DNA from: Limivivens faecihominis | GTDB lineage: Bacteria; Bacillota; Clostridia; Lachnospirales; Lachnospiraceae | Direction of reading: 5' to 3' | DNA length: 64,000 nt | Assembly: GCF_020686945.1 (NCBI RefSeq) | Contig: NZ_JAJEPR010000009.1 | Coordinates: 1 to 64,000 of the forward strand | Shown: positions 26,305-34,047 of the stretch, one piece after another | Layout of the letters: every line of letters starts with the position of its first letter | Position numbering within the stretch: the stretch's first letter is position 1 | Notes under the pieces: model-generated | Database searches by the model: none | Seen by the model: the letters and a program-made list of their open reading frames with translations, nothing else | What the model was told of the DNA's origin: nothing | Program-made: the position numbers and the translations under genes

Positions 26305-27894
26305 TCAGGAACGGCCAAATTCGGTGAGCTTCAGGCCCGGGTTCCGATCGAGAGTCATGCCCACGCTCCAGGGATTTACCCAGAGAAGCAGCGGTCTGCC
26401 CTTGAGATCCGTTACCTTCTTCATATCGGAGGTGCCTACCAGCTTGTCCAGATCGATCTCTTCGTTCTCGATCCAGCGGATGTGCTCGTAAGGCAGGTTC
26501 TCCAGGATGATATCTACGTTGTACTCATTTTTCAGGCGGTATTTCAGTACCTCAAACTGCAGGACGCCGACAACGCCCACGATGATCTCCTCCATTCCCG
26601 TATGGAACTCCTGGAAGATCTGAATCGCACCCTCCTGGGCAATCTGGTTGATTCCTTTTACAAACTGTTTTCTCTTCATGGTATCCACCTGACGGACACG
26701 GGCAAAATGCTCTGGAGCGAAGGTCGGGATACCCTCAAAGGCAAATTTCTTGCCGGGCATACAGATCGTGTCACCGATGGAGAACACGCCGGGATCGAAC
26801 ACGCCGATGATATCGCCGGCGTAAGCCTTGTCCACCACATGACGCTCCTGAGCCATCATCTGCTGAGGCTGGGAAAGACGCATCTTCCGGTCGCCCTGCA
26901 CATGATAAACCTCCATATTGGCATCGAACTCGCCGGAACAGATCCGCATGAAAGCAATACGGTCGCGGTGAGCCTTGTTCATATTGGCCTGAATCTTGAA
27001 CACAAAGGCAGAAAAATCTTCTTTGATCGGATCGATGACACCGATATCCGCTTTTCTCGGAAGAGGCGGAGTCGTCATGCTGAGGAAATGCTTCAGGAAA
27101 ATTTCCACGCCGAAGTTGGTCAGAGCGGAACCGAAGAATACCGGAGTCAATTCTCCCTTGTCTACCAACTCCTGATCGAAATCGGCGCTGGCTCCGTCCA
27201 GAAGCTCGATCTCCTCCATGAGCTTATCCTTCTGGCCGTAATCCAGAATCTCGTCCAGTTCCGGGGAATCCAGAGGAATCTCTCTCATCTCACCCTCTTT
27301 GGTACCCTTCTCCGTATCGGAGAAAACGGTGATCTCCTTGCTTCCGCGCTCGTAAACACCTTTAAAATGCTTACCGGAACCGATGGGCCAGTTGATGGGG
27401 CAGGTGGCGATGCCAAGCTCCTTCTCGATCTCGTCCAGAAGATCGAAGGTATCGTTGGCGTCGCGGTCCAGTTTATTGATAAAGGTAAAAATCGGGATAT
27501 GGCGCATGACACAGACTTTGAACAGTTTTCTGGTCTGGGCCTCGACACCCTTGGATGCGTCGATAACCATGACCGCAGAGTCTGCAGCCATCAGGGTACG
27601 GTAGGTATCCTCAGAGAAGTCCTGATGTCCCGGTGTATCCAGAATGTTGATGCAGTAGCCGTCGTAGTTGAACTGCAGTACGGAAGAGGTGACGGAAATG
27701 CCTCGCTCCTTCTCGATCTCCATCCAGTCGGAAACCGCATGCCGGGCTGTGGCTTTTCCTTTTACGGAACCGGCCAGATTGATGGCTCCTCCGTAGAGCA
27801 GGAATTTCTCGGTCAGTGTGGTCTTACCGGCATCCGGGTGGGAAATGATGGCAAAGGTACGCCTCTTTAAAATTTCATTTGTTTTATCAGCCAA
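26305..27894 (-). CDS. prfC: Peptide chain release factor 3
   Basis: Translational GTPase that removes RF1/RF2 from the ribosome after termination. G motifs: SHPDAGKTTLTEKFL (G1), DTPGHQDFSEDTYR (G3) and FINKLDRD (G4). The open frame reaches a TTG overlapping the GGAGG site, so the better start is the TTG at 27894, eight bases after GGAGG, giving MADKTNEILKRRTFAIISHP like other RF3 proteins (529 residues). It has its own consensus promoter and lies between the spoIIIA operon and asp23, where accB/accC sit in Bacillus. Confidence 0.95.
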   Translation of the reverse strand: MADKTNEILKRRTFAIISHPDAGKTTLTEKFLLYGGAINLAGSVKGKATARHAVSDWMEIEKERGISVTSSVLQFNYDGYCINILDTPGHQDFSEDTYRTLMAADSAVMVIDASKGVEAQTRKLFKVCVMRHIPIFTFINKLDRDANDTFDLLDEIEKELGIATCPINWPIGSGKHFKGVYERGSKEITVFSDTEKGTKEGEMREIPLDSPELDEILDYGQKDKLMEEIELLDGASADFDQELVDKGELTPVFFGSALTNFGVEIFLKHFLSMTTPPLPRKADIGVIDPIKEDFSAFVFKIQANMNKAHRDRIAFMRICSGEFDANMEVYHVQGDRKMRLSQPQQMMAQERHVVDKAYAGDIIGVFDPGVFSIGDTICMPGKKFAFEGIPTFAPEHFARVRQVDTMKRKQFVKGINQIAQEGAIQIFQEFHTGMEEIIVGVVGVLQFEVLKYRLKNEYNVDIILENLPYEHIRWIENEEIDLDKLVGTSDMKKVTDLKGRPLLLWVNPWSVGMTLDRNPGLKLTEFGRS

Positions 27895-27911
27895 AGCTTT
27901 TTCCTCCAAAC

Positions 27912-27932
27912 AGGCAGCCCAAAAAAGGCTGC
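27912..27932 (-). repeat. Hairpin in the prfC leader
   Basis: GGCAGCC pairs with GGCTGCC around a T-rich loop, directly upstream of the prfC GGAGG. No U-run follows, so it probably affects translation or RNA stability rather than termination. Confidence 0.45.
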
Positions 27933-27976
27933 CCTGAATCTATCATTGTTTATCTTCTTATTTTTATACCTTCGCT

Positions 27977-28005
27977 ATTTTACCAACGAAAAAGAGCTCT
28001 GTCAA
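27977..28005 (-). promoter_or_regulatory. Sigma-A-type promoter of prfC
   Basis: Consensus TTGACA (28000-28005), 17-bp spacer, TAAAAT (27977-27982) on the minus strand, between spoIIIAH and prfC. Confidence 0.75.
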
Positions 28006-28022
28006 CGGGATTCTTTCTTTCC

Positions 28023-28691
28023 TCAGGAGAGTCTCGGGGTGATGATGATATTTTCCCCGGAAATGTTTGTCTTCCGCTTGACGATATCCTCGATCTGGGC
28101 CCGTTCCGCCTCGCTGATCTCCGCCTGGTTGATGACCACATCCGCCGTTCCGTCGGAAATGCTCACCACCGCATCCAGAAAGCCTTTGGAATCCAACAGA
28201 AGCTCTGCCGAGGCCTCCCGCTCCGCCGCATCCACCATGGCGTTCATGCTGTCCACCGCGTACTGTTTCTGGTCCTCGGAAATGCTGTTGTTGTTGATGA
28301 CTTCCAGAAGGGTCTCTTTATTTTTGGCCCGAACCTGTTCTCTCGTAAGCTTCGCCTCCGCGGCAAAAGAACTTCCCGCAGTCACGCTGGTAAGTACGGC
28401 TTCCCCCGGAGTATCACCTGTTCCGGCGCCATCCCCTGTCTCCGCCTCCACTCCGTCGGAAGCGGCGCTGATTTCTCCTGTCTCTTCCACGCTTACATCT
28501 TCGTCAAGGCTTGGAATGTCGATGAGGGAGGTACTCACGGCCCCCTCATCAGCCGCTCCTTCCTGCACTTTTCCCAAGGTGGCCGTCTCCTTTCCAAACT
28601 CCATCCCGGAGTAATTGAGATACCCTGCCACGGCGACCATGACGGCCAGGGCGGTAACTACCACTTGATTCTTTTTCAGGCGACGTTTCAA
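28023..28691 (-). CDS. spoIIIAH: Stage III sporulation protein AH
   Basis: Mother-cell membrane protein that binds SpoIIQ across the intermembrane space and forms a ring of the SpoIIIA-Q channel. The 222 residues have an N-terminal membrane anchor (~8-27), a long acidic low-complexity linker (~40-110), and the conserved C-terminal YscJ/FliF-like domain (REQVRAKNKETLLEVINNNS to IEDIVKRKTNISGENIIITP). Last gene of the spoIIIA operon. Confidence 0.93.
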   Translation of the reverse strand: MKRRLKKNQVVVTALAVMVAVAGYLNYSGMEFGKETATLGKVQEGAADEGAVSTSLIDIPSLDEDVSVEETGEISAASDGVEAETGDGAGTGDTPGEAVLTSVTAGSSFAAEAKLTREQVRAKNKETLLEVINNNSISEDQKQYAVDSMNAMVDAAEREASAELLLDSKGFLDAVVSISDGTADVVINQAEISEAERAQIEDIVKRKTNISGENIIITPRLS

Positions 28692-28704
28692 AGACTGCTC
28701 CTCC

Positions 28705-29232
28705 TTAATCCATCTTCATTACTTTGATTTTATGCGCTTCAATACCGAATAATGCCTGGACAGCCTCTGTGATCTCACGGACTGTCACCGGGTCATCACC
28801 TCCTTCTGCTACCACCAGAACGCCGGAAACCTCCGGCTCCATGGTCTCGGAAACGTAGGGCTTTTCCTGGCCGGAACCATTCTTTTCATAGACCGTATTT
28901 TCCTCCTGGTCCCTGCTCTCGCTGCTGTCTTCGCGGGTGGTGCTGTCCTTCTCCACCAGACGTTTCCCGTCGGATTTCAAAGTCACCAGAACCTTCGTCT
29001 TCCCCACGCCGCTCACCCGGCTTAAGACCTTCTCCAGTCTCTCCGCCAGCTCTTCCGCCTGGCTCACGCTTTTCTCGTCTGCCGCCTCGGTCTGAAGAAC
29101 AGGTGCTCTCTTTTCCTCCCCGGTTGGAAGGGAAATCACCAGCAAAAGGAGACCTGCCAGCAGAAAGACAGCCCACCGGTTCTTTCCGCCGGTCTTCAGC
29201 ATTTCTTTCCATTTTTCCAGCTGCTCTTTCAC
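28705..29232 (-). CDS. spoIIIAG: Stage III sporulation protein AG
   Basis: Ring-forming component of the mother cell-forespore channel. The 175-residue protein has a basic N-terminus, one membrane segment (AVFLLAGLLLLVISL, ~21-35), an amphipathic linker and a C-terminal ring-building domain (GVGKTKVLVTLKSDG, VSGVLVVAEGGDDP, ITEAVQALFGIEAHKIKVMKM). The gene lies 2 bases after spoIIIAF. Confidence 0.92.
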   Translation of the reverse strand: MKEQLEKWKEMLKTGGKNRWAVFLLAGLLLLVISLPTGEEKRAPVLQTEAADEKSVSQAEELAERLEKVLSRVSGVGKTKVLVTLKSDGKRLVEKDSTTREDSSESRDQEENTVYEKNGSGQEKPYVSETMEPEVSGVLVVAEGGDDPVTVREITEAVQALFGIEAHKIKVMKMD

Positions 29233-29234
29233 CT

Positions 29235-29738
29235 TTACGCCTCCTTTACCGTGATCCGGATCTCTTCGCCTGCAAGTCCATAAATCCTTGAAAGCTCTTC
29301 CTGTATTTTCGCCGTTCCTTCGTCTTTCGATGAGAGGAGCACAAGGTCGATAGCTTCCGGCTCCCCCGTTTCCCCGTAGGAAACGCTTAGGGACAGGACG
29401 GAATAGCCAAGATTTTCCGGGACCTCCCGGATCTGCCTCTCGATCTCCCGGCGAAATGTTTCTTCCACCAGGGTGTTTTTCAGCTCCTCCATTCCTTCCA
29501 TATGCATCCGAAGCTCACTGTATTCATTGCTTAAGGTCTGAAATTTCAAAAACTGCTCCAAAGACTCCGCCTGCCCCAGAAGAGAGGCCGCGGGCCGCAG
29601 AAGAAGCAGCACCAGAATGAGATTTCCAAAGAATTTCAGATATTTCCGGTAGCTCTCTTTTGGTGTCAGCTGAAGAAACACCTGAAAAAAGCACAGAAAA
29701 CAGAGGATACTCCGTATCCAGGCCAGAACTTTGCTCAT
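29235..29738 (-). CDS. spoIIIAF: Stage III sporulation protein AF
   Basis: The 167-residue protein has two N-terminal membrane segments (around 5-22 and 35-52) and a soluble alpha/beta domain resembling the SpoIIIAG/AH ring-building fold. It lies between spoIIIAE (12-base gap) and spoIIIAG (2-base gap), which fixes the assignment although the sequence itself is poorly conserved. Confidence 0.88.
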   Translation of the reverse strand: MSKVLAWIRSILCFLCFFQVFLQLTPKESYRKYLKFFGNLILVLLLLRPAASLLGQAESLEQFLKFQTLSNEYSELRMHMEGMEELKNTLVEETFRREIERQIREVPENLGYSVLSLSVSYGETGEPEAIDLVLLSSKDEGTAKIQEELSRIYGLAGEEIRITVKEA

Positions 29739-29750
29739 AAACCGCTCCTT

Positions 29751-30893
29751 TTACCGGGCAAAGGCCAGCGCCAGAGAAAGAAAAAACAGGATCCCTGTGA
29801 AAAGAAAGATCCGCAAAAGCAGTAAAATTCCCCGGCCCAGTCCGTCCACGCATTCCGTCAGCCGTTTGTCCGCCACCGGCTGGGCCACCGCCGCCAGAAG
29901 TCGATAGAGGCACCCTCCTGCCAGAAGCTTCACCATCGGCGTCAGACAGAGAATGGCCAGCACCAGAAGGCCGGCCGTTCCCACGCCGTTTCGGATCAGA
30001 AGAGCCGCTCCCAGCACCATCTCCGTCACATTGTTGAAAAGACCGCCCACCACAGGAATGCTCCCTCCGGATTTCTGAAGCACCGTACTTTTCAGGGCAT
30101 CCACTGTCGGAAGGATCAGGCTCTGGAAGGCCTGAAGCCCCACCACGGCACCGGTGAGGGTCTTCAGGGCCCATTCCACGAAGCTTTTTAAGAGTCCTGC
30201 CATTTTGGACAGATAATCCTCGTCAAAAATATGATTCAGAAGCGTCAGAAGAAAATAAAACTGTGCCCCCGGGAAGAGGAAATACTTCACCGCCCACTGT
30301 AAAAAGGTCAGTGTGCCCAGCATCAGCTCCGAAAAGGCCGCCCCGCCCAGACTTTTTCCTGCCAGAACGGAAGCCAGCAGGCAGGAGGGCAAAAGAAGCT
30401 TCATAAAGACAAGAAGCTCGTCCACTGCCGTCTCCGCCACGCGGCTCATCGAATAAAAAGCCTGTACCAGAAAGGAGACCAGAATGAGATAAACGAGGTA
30501 AAAGCTCACCGCCGACACCTGACTTTTCTCAAAGATTCCTGCTACCCCTGAAAAAAACGCTGCCCCGGCAAGAAGGAGAAAAATCCCCAAAGCAGTCTTT
30601 TTCTGGTCGGCAATCTCCTTAAAAAAAGCGCTGAAAACCAGTTTTCTCATGGTCTCCTGAGACCAGGGCAGTTCCCCGAGGATCAGTTTTTTCACCGTCT
30701 CCGAAAAACTCAGGCCCGTCTCCTCCTGGTAGGTTTTCAGTGTTTCGTCCAGCTCGTTCAAGTTTAATTCTGAGAAAAAGGCGTTTTCCATTTCTGAAAG
30801 CACGGCCTCACTCTCCGTCTCCCCGGCAAGAACCGGTTTTTTCGGAAAAAAGCAGAAAAGCAGGCAGAAAATGACCCCCAGGATTCTCCTCAT
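29751..30893 (-). CDS. spoIIIAE: Stage III sporulation protein AE
   Basis: A polytopic membrane protein of 380 residues, probably part of the export-like base of the SpoIIIA complex. A cleavable-type signal sequence (MRRILGVIFCLLFCFF) precedes a soluble stretch, then about seven to eight hydrophobic helices; the GGSIPVVGGLFNNVTEM segment and the terminal LLLRIFLF helix are typical. It sits in the expected place between spoIIIAD and spoIIIAF. Confidence 0.93.
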   Translation of the reverse strand: MRRILGVIFCLLFCFFPKKPVLAGETESEAVLSEMENAFFSELNLNELDETLKTYQEETGLSFSETVKKLILGELPWSQETMRKLVFSAFFKEIADQKKTALGIFLLLAGAAFFSGVAGIFEKSQVSAVSFYLVYLILVSFLVQAFYSMSRVAETAVDELLVFMKLLLPSCLLASVLAGKSLGGAAFSELMLGTLTFLQWAVKYFLFPGAQFYFLLTLLNHIFDEDYLSKMAGLLKSFVEWALKTLTGAVVGLQAFQSLILPTVDALKSTVLQKSGGSIPVVGGLFNNVTEMVLGAALLIRNGVGTAGLLVLAILCLTPMVKLLAGGCLYRLLAAVAQPVADKRLTECVDGLGRGILLLLRIFLFTGILFFLSLALAFAR

Positions 30894-30902
30894 AACCCCT
30901 CC

Positions 30903-31283
30903 CTACAACAACATCTGGTCAATGGTTTCCATCAGTGCCGTAAGCACAGGAAAGCTTAAGGTCAGAAGAGAAATCTTCCCGAAAAATTCCACCTGCCCCG
31001 CGATGGCGGAATAGCCCGCATCCCGGCATAGATTCGCCGTGAAATCCGCGAGATATGTGACGCCGATCATTTTCAGCAGAATCTTCAAGCAGGCATCGTC
31101 CACGGGAACCGCCCCCTGAATCTCCTGCATCAGATCCGAGAGAAAGCTTAACCGGTTCACCGCATAGAAAAAGATCAGCACGCAGGCCGCCATACTGACA
31201 AAAACAGAAAAGCCGGGGTTCAGTTCTTTCATCATGAGCCCCAGCAGCACACCGGTCAGACCAAGGACCGCCACTTTTGTCAT
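30903..31283 (-). CDS. spoIIIAD: Stage III sporulation protein AD
   Basis: A 126-residue membrane protein with about four helices, matching SpoIIIAD. The KMIGVTYLADFTANLCRDAGYSAIAGQVEFFGK segment (read here as residues ~68-100) is the conserved part. Thought to form, with SpoIIIAC and AE, an export apparatus-like base. Lies 12 bases after spoIIIAC. Confidence 0.93.
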   Translation of the reverse strand: MTKVAVLGLTGVLLGLMMKELNPGFSVFVSMAACVLIFFYAVNRLSFLSDLMQEIQGAVPVDDACLKILLKMIGVTYLADFTANLCRDAGYSAIAGQVEFFGKISLLTLSFPVLTALMETIDQMLL

Positions 31284-31295
31284 TCTATCCGCCTC

Positions 31296-31490
31296 CTACA
31301 GGGAAAAAAGCTCTTTTACGCTGACAAACAGTTCGTTGATATAGGGGATCACCCAGAAAAGCACCAGAAGAAGTCCCGCAAGACTTGTGAGAAAGGCTTC
31401 CTCCTCTCTCCCGCTGTGTTTCAGGACCTGGGTGAGCACGGACACCAGAATCCCCACCGCCGCAATCTTAAAGAGCAGGTTCACGCTCAT
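31296..31490 (-). CDS. spoIIIAC: Stage III sporulation protein AC
   Basis: A 64-residue protein with two hydrophobic helices (KIAAVGILVSVLTQVL and LAGLLLVLFWVIPYI) linked by a short polar KHSGREEEAF loop, the standard SpoIIIAC layout. It lies between spoIIIAB and spoIIIAD. Confidence 0.93.
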   Translation of the reverse strand: MSVNLLFKIAAVGILVSVLTQVLKHSGREEEAFLTSLAGLLLVLFWVIPYINELFVSVKELFSL

Positions 31491-31503
31491 GGTCCCACCT
31501 CCT

Positions 31504-32019
31504 CTATATCAGAAAAACCACCAGAAAAAGACCGGCGAGAGCCCCGAGATAACGGTAGACCTTCGCCTTCCCCCGGTAATCCGCCGCCGCTTTTTTGATG
31601 AGTTCCTCCAGATTTTCCTCGAATAATTTCAGAGTTTCAAGCTGAACAGAAAGATCTGGATAGCCCAGGTCTTTTCCCAGATCCAGAAGAAAGCTCCGGT
31701 CTTCCGGCGTCAGGGAACTTTCCTTCAAAAGCTTCATCTGCCTGGAAAAAGCGGTCTCCGGCAGTTTCCTGCCTTCTCCGGTAAGCTCCTCCGCCACCTT
31801 TTGAAAAAAAGTTCCAAAGGGATCTTCCGCCTTTCTGCCGATCTTGCGGAAGGCCTCCGGAAGAGGCGTCTTCGCGCAGCGGATCTCACCGGAGAGCAAA
31901 AGCAGAAGTTTTTTCAGCTCCCGTAGAAGTTCCAGCCTCTTTTTTAAGCCTCGACTTTTCCCTATCCCCAGAGAAAAACAGCCGGAAAACAGTAGAAAAA
32001 GCCCGGCCGCCTTCAGCAT
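31504..32019 (-). CDS. spoIIIAB: Stage III sporulation protein AB
   Basis: A 171-residue protein with membrane helices at both ends (LKAAGLFLLFSGCFSLGIG and YLGALAGLFLVVFLI) and a soluble helical middle, resembling GspF/type II secretion inner-membrane proteins. It overlaps the end of spoIIIAA by 7 bases and likely anchors that ATPase at the mother-cell membrane. Confidence 0.92.
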   Translation of the reverse strand: MLKAAGLFLLFSGCFSLGIGKSRGLKKRLELLRELKKLLLLLSGEIRCAKTPLPEAFRKIGRKAEDPFGTFFQKVAEELTGEGRKLPETAFSRQMKLLKESSLTPEDRSFLLDLGKDLGYPDLSVQLETLKLFEENLEELIKKAAADYRGKAKVYRYLGALAGLFLVVFLI

Positions 32020-32954
32020 AGGCGGGTCCCCCGCTCGTCGAAAATTCCTTTCAGGCTCCCCACTGCATCCCGGTTACCCAGAAGCACATAGCGCTGGAAA
32101 ATCTTCTCCGTGAGAAAGCGTTTAAGAAGGGGCTTTTTCTCGATATCCTCGATGGAATTTCCATGGACCGTGGCCAGAATCCGGCAGCCGCAGTTCAAGA
32201 CCGCCTCGATGGCCCGGATGTCTTCATAGTCGCCGATCTCATCCACGGCGATGACCCTGGGCGACATCGAGCGGATGAGCATCATCATTCCGGCAGCTTT
32301 CGGGCAGCAGTCCAGCACATCCGTACGGATTCCCAGATCATTCTGGGGCACACCGAGGTAGGAACCGCCGATCTCCGAGCGCTCATCCACCACCCCCACG
32401 GTCTGGCCCTCACACCAGGCGCTTCCATTGGACACCTGGCGGATCAGGTCCCGAAGAAGGGTCGTCTTTCCGCAGCCCGGTGGGGAGATGATCATGCAGT
32501 GGCAGAGCTCCCCGTTCTCAAAAACGTAAGGCATGATCTGATCCGCACAGCCTTTCCGCTCATGGGAAAGCCGGACATTCACGAAGGAAATGTAGCGGAC
32601 GCTCGAAATCCGGTTTCCATCCATAATGATCTTCCCCGCTACGCCGATGCGATGACCACCCCGAACCGTGAGATAGCCCTGTTTGAGCTCTTCCTCATAA
32701 GCATACATCGAATAATTGGCGATGTATTCCATGGTCTCCATGAGTTCTTTTTTGTCTACCAGGAAGCCTTCAGACTCCTCCTCGGAAAGTTTCCCGTCTT
32801 CTGTCACAAAATATTCTCTGGTCCCGTAGCGGATCAAAAGCGGTTTCTCCGCCCGCAGCCGGATCTCCTGCACTTCTTCATAATACACAGGCAACCGGGC
32901 TAATAATTCCCTGATCTTCTCAGAGAACAGGTCCATCAGTTCTTCTCTGTTCAT
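32013..32954 (-). CDS. spoIIIAA: Stage III sporulation protein AA, secretion-type ATPase
   Basis: Mother-cell ATPase of the SpoIIIA-SpoIIQ channel, related to type II/IV secretion ATPases. The 313 residues include Walker A (SPPGCGKTTLLRDL), VVDERSEIGGSYLG, and the Walker B-like VIAVDEIGDYED, followed by ILATVHGNSIEDI. The frame is open 17 codons further upstream, but the ATG at 32954 has GGAGGTGG six bases before it and gives MNREELMDLF. First gene of an eight-gene operon with overlaps or short gaps throughout. A sigma-E promoter is expected but I could not place one with confidence. Confidence 0.95.
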   Translation of the reverse strand: MNREELMDLFSEKIRELLARLPVYYEEVQEIRLRAEKPLLIRYGTREYFVTEDGKLSEEESEGFLVDKKELMETMEYIANYSMYAYEEELKQGYLTVRGGHRIGVAGKIIMDGNRISSVRYISFVNVRLSHERKGCADQIMPYVFENGELCHCMIISPPGCGKTTLLRDLIRQVSNGSAWCEGQTVGVVDERSEIGGSYLGVPQNDLGIRTDVLDCCPKAAGMMMLIRSMSPRVIAVDEIGDYEDIRAIEAVLNCGCRILATVHGNSIEDIEKKPLLKRFLTEKIFQRYVLLGNRDAVGSLKGIFDERGTRLC

Positions 32955-33004
32955 ACGCCACCTCCACACCCTTATAGGTATATATGAGGCTGTCCGCTTT
33001 TTCA

Positions 33005-33042
33005 TTCCGGATTTTATTTGTTTAGAATAAAAAATCCCGGAA
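33005..33042. repeat. Inverted repeat upstream of spoIIIAA
   Basis: TTCCGG and TTTATT pair with AATAAA and CCGGAA across a short loop, ~50 bases before spoIIIAA. AT-rich inner stem; could be a weak terminator of the upstream RNA or a regulatory hairpin. Confidence 0.45.
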
Positions 33043-33114
33043 TAGAAAAGCAGGCAGAAGGGAGTTGGGAAATTTCTGCTGTTTCCGGGACCAGGAGTAG
33101 AGAAATTATATTTA

Positions 33115-33430
33115 CAGACAAAACGAAGGGGATATGATTTCTTATTCAGATCATATCCCCTTCTAATGAAACGTTTCCATTGGACTATACCTCAATTTCT
33201 TACTTGTTCTTTTGTCCTGTCATCCATCTGAACTGGTTTTAAAAATTCAGGGATGAAAAATTAGTTCTTCGGTGGTCCGTACCTTCCTTTCCTTCGTATT
33301 CCTGTATCGAGCTATTCGCTTTCCTTTTCACTGGAGGTTGAATAGTGGATTAGGTTCGTTTTTGAGTTTGACTCTTTCGATCATTTTTTAGAGTTTTTTG
33401 TTTGTTTTTCTTTTTATCTGTTGTTGATGT
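33115..33430 (-). ncRNA. Candidate structured small RNA with its own promoter and terminator hairpin
   Basis: A minus-strand unit of about 310 nt begins downstream of a perfect consensus promoter (33432-33460) and ends at a perfect 14-bp hairpin (GAAGGGGATATGAT with its complement, 33125-33163) followed by GTTTTG. No convincing protein frame with a ribosome site is inside; only peptides of 18-30 codons occur. It can form a strong internal hairpin (TCATCC and CTGAA pairing with TTCAG and GGATGA, 33220-33256) and a CTATTC/GAATAG stem. The string GAGGTATAGTCC at 33182-33193 recalls the S element of group I introns, but other core elements were not found. The class is unknown. Confidence 0.55.
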
Positions 33431-33431
33431 T

Positions 33432-33460
33432 ATTATAATCCATGGTCGATCTTTTGTCAA
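33432..33460 (-). promoter_or_regulatory. Perfect sigma-A promoter of the candidate small RNA
   Basis: TTGACA (33455-33460), exactly 17 bp, TATAAT (33432-33437) on the minus strand. It is the only fully consensus promoter seen in the window, as expected for a strongly expressed stable RNA. Confidence 0.8.
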
Positions 33461-33556
33461 GAGATTCTTGAAAGAAAAATTGATTTTTTTATAATTTTAT
33501 TTTTGAATTGTTGAATTGTATGAATATTTTTATGGTTCTGCTTTGTGGAAAGCGTA

Positions 33557-34020
33557 AGGAAAACCTACGAGGGGGGGCCAGTTCCGAATCAGAGAGCCCG
33601 CCGTCCTCCTCGTAAACTCCCCCTTCTGGGCCAGCTTAGAAAATATGGGGCTTACGTCAGACTACTATTGAGTGAAATGGAATAGCAGAATGAACGGGCG
33701 TCAGACTGGGAGGTGGTGAAATAAAATATGGGTTGACCCTAAAAGAAAAAAGTCAAATGCAGTCATGACTACAAAACCTAAAAATCTCAAATCAGTCAAC
33801 CAGATAAGATTTCAAACTTTGTATAATCAAAAAAGGCCCACGTCACACACTCTCAGTCTGACGTAAGCCTCTCATTTTCTCAATATATTACACAATATCC
33901 CATCATTTCACGCAGTCCCAGTATGACGTAAGCCCCATATTTTCTAAGCGGGCCCATAGGGGAGCTCGAGGGGAGGGCGGGCTCGCGACTCCGAGCCGTC
34001 CCCTCGAATCCTCTTTTCCT
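33557..34020. repeat. Foldback element with ~100-bp inverted arms, MITE-like
   Basis: Two arms (about 33557-33664 and 33924-34020) are inverted copies of each other. A 26-base core is identical in both (33634-33659 and 33924-33949), running from GCTTAGAAAATA to GGGGCTTACGTCA. GC-rich outer parts also match, and each arm can fold into its own hairpin (TACGAGG/CCTCGTA at 33566-33614; CGAGGGGA/TCCCCTCG at 33967-34006). The AT-richer centre carries further copies of the CTTACGTCAGACT motif (33851-33883 minus, 33697-33721 plus, partial). No open frame of note lies inside. The structure suggests a non-autonomous mobile element or a large structured RNA. Confidence 0.75.
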
Positions 34021-34047
34021 ACCGCTTTTCAAAAGCGAACCGGCTCA

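Noticed and set aside
26209..27870. 553-codon plus-strand open frame over prfC
   Set aside because: Mirrors the release factor 3 gene; no recognisable protein.
33182..33193. Group I intron from a GGTATAGTCC string
   Set aside because: Only this one core-like element is seen; the matching P, Q and R elements and splice context are missing. Kept only as a remark on the candidate RNA.
33600..34000. CRISPR array from repeated CTTACGTCAGACT motifs
   Set aside because: Copies lie in both orientations, with unequal spacing and mismatches; no cas genes.
33006..34047. Frameshifted pseudogene in the long gap upstream of spoIIIAA
   Set aside because: No frame gives recognisable protein segments; the interval is explained by promoter, hairpins and repeats.
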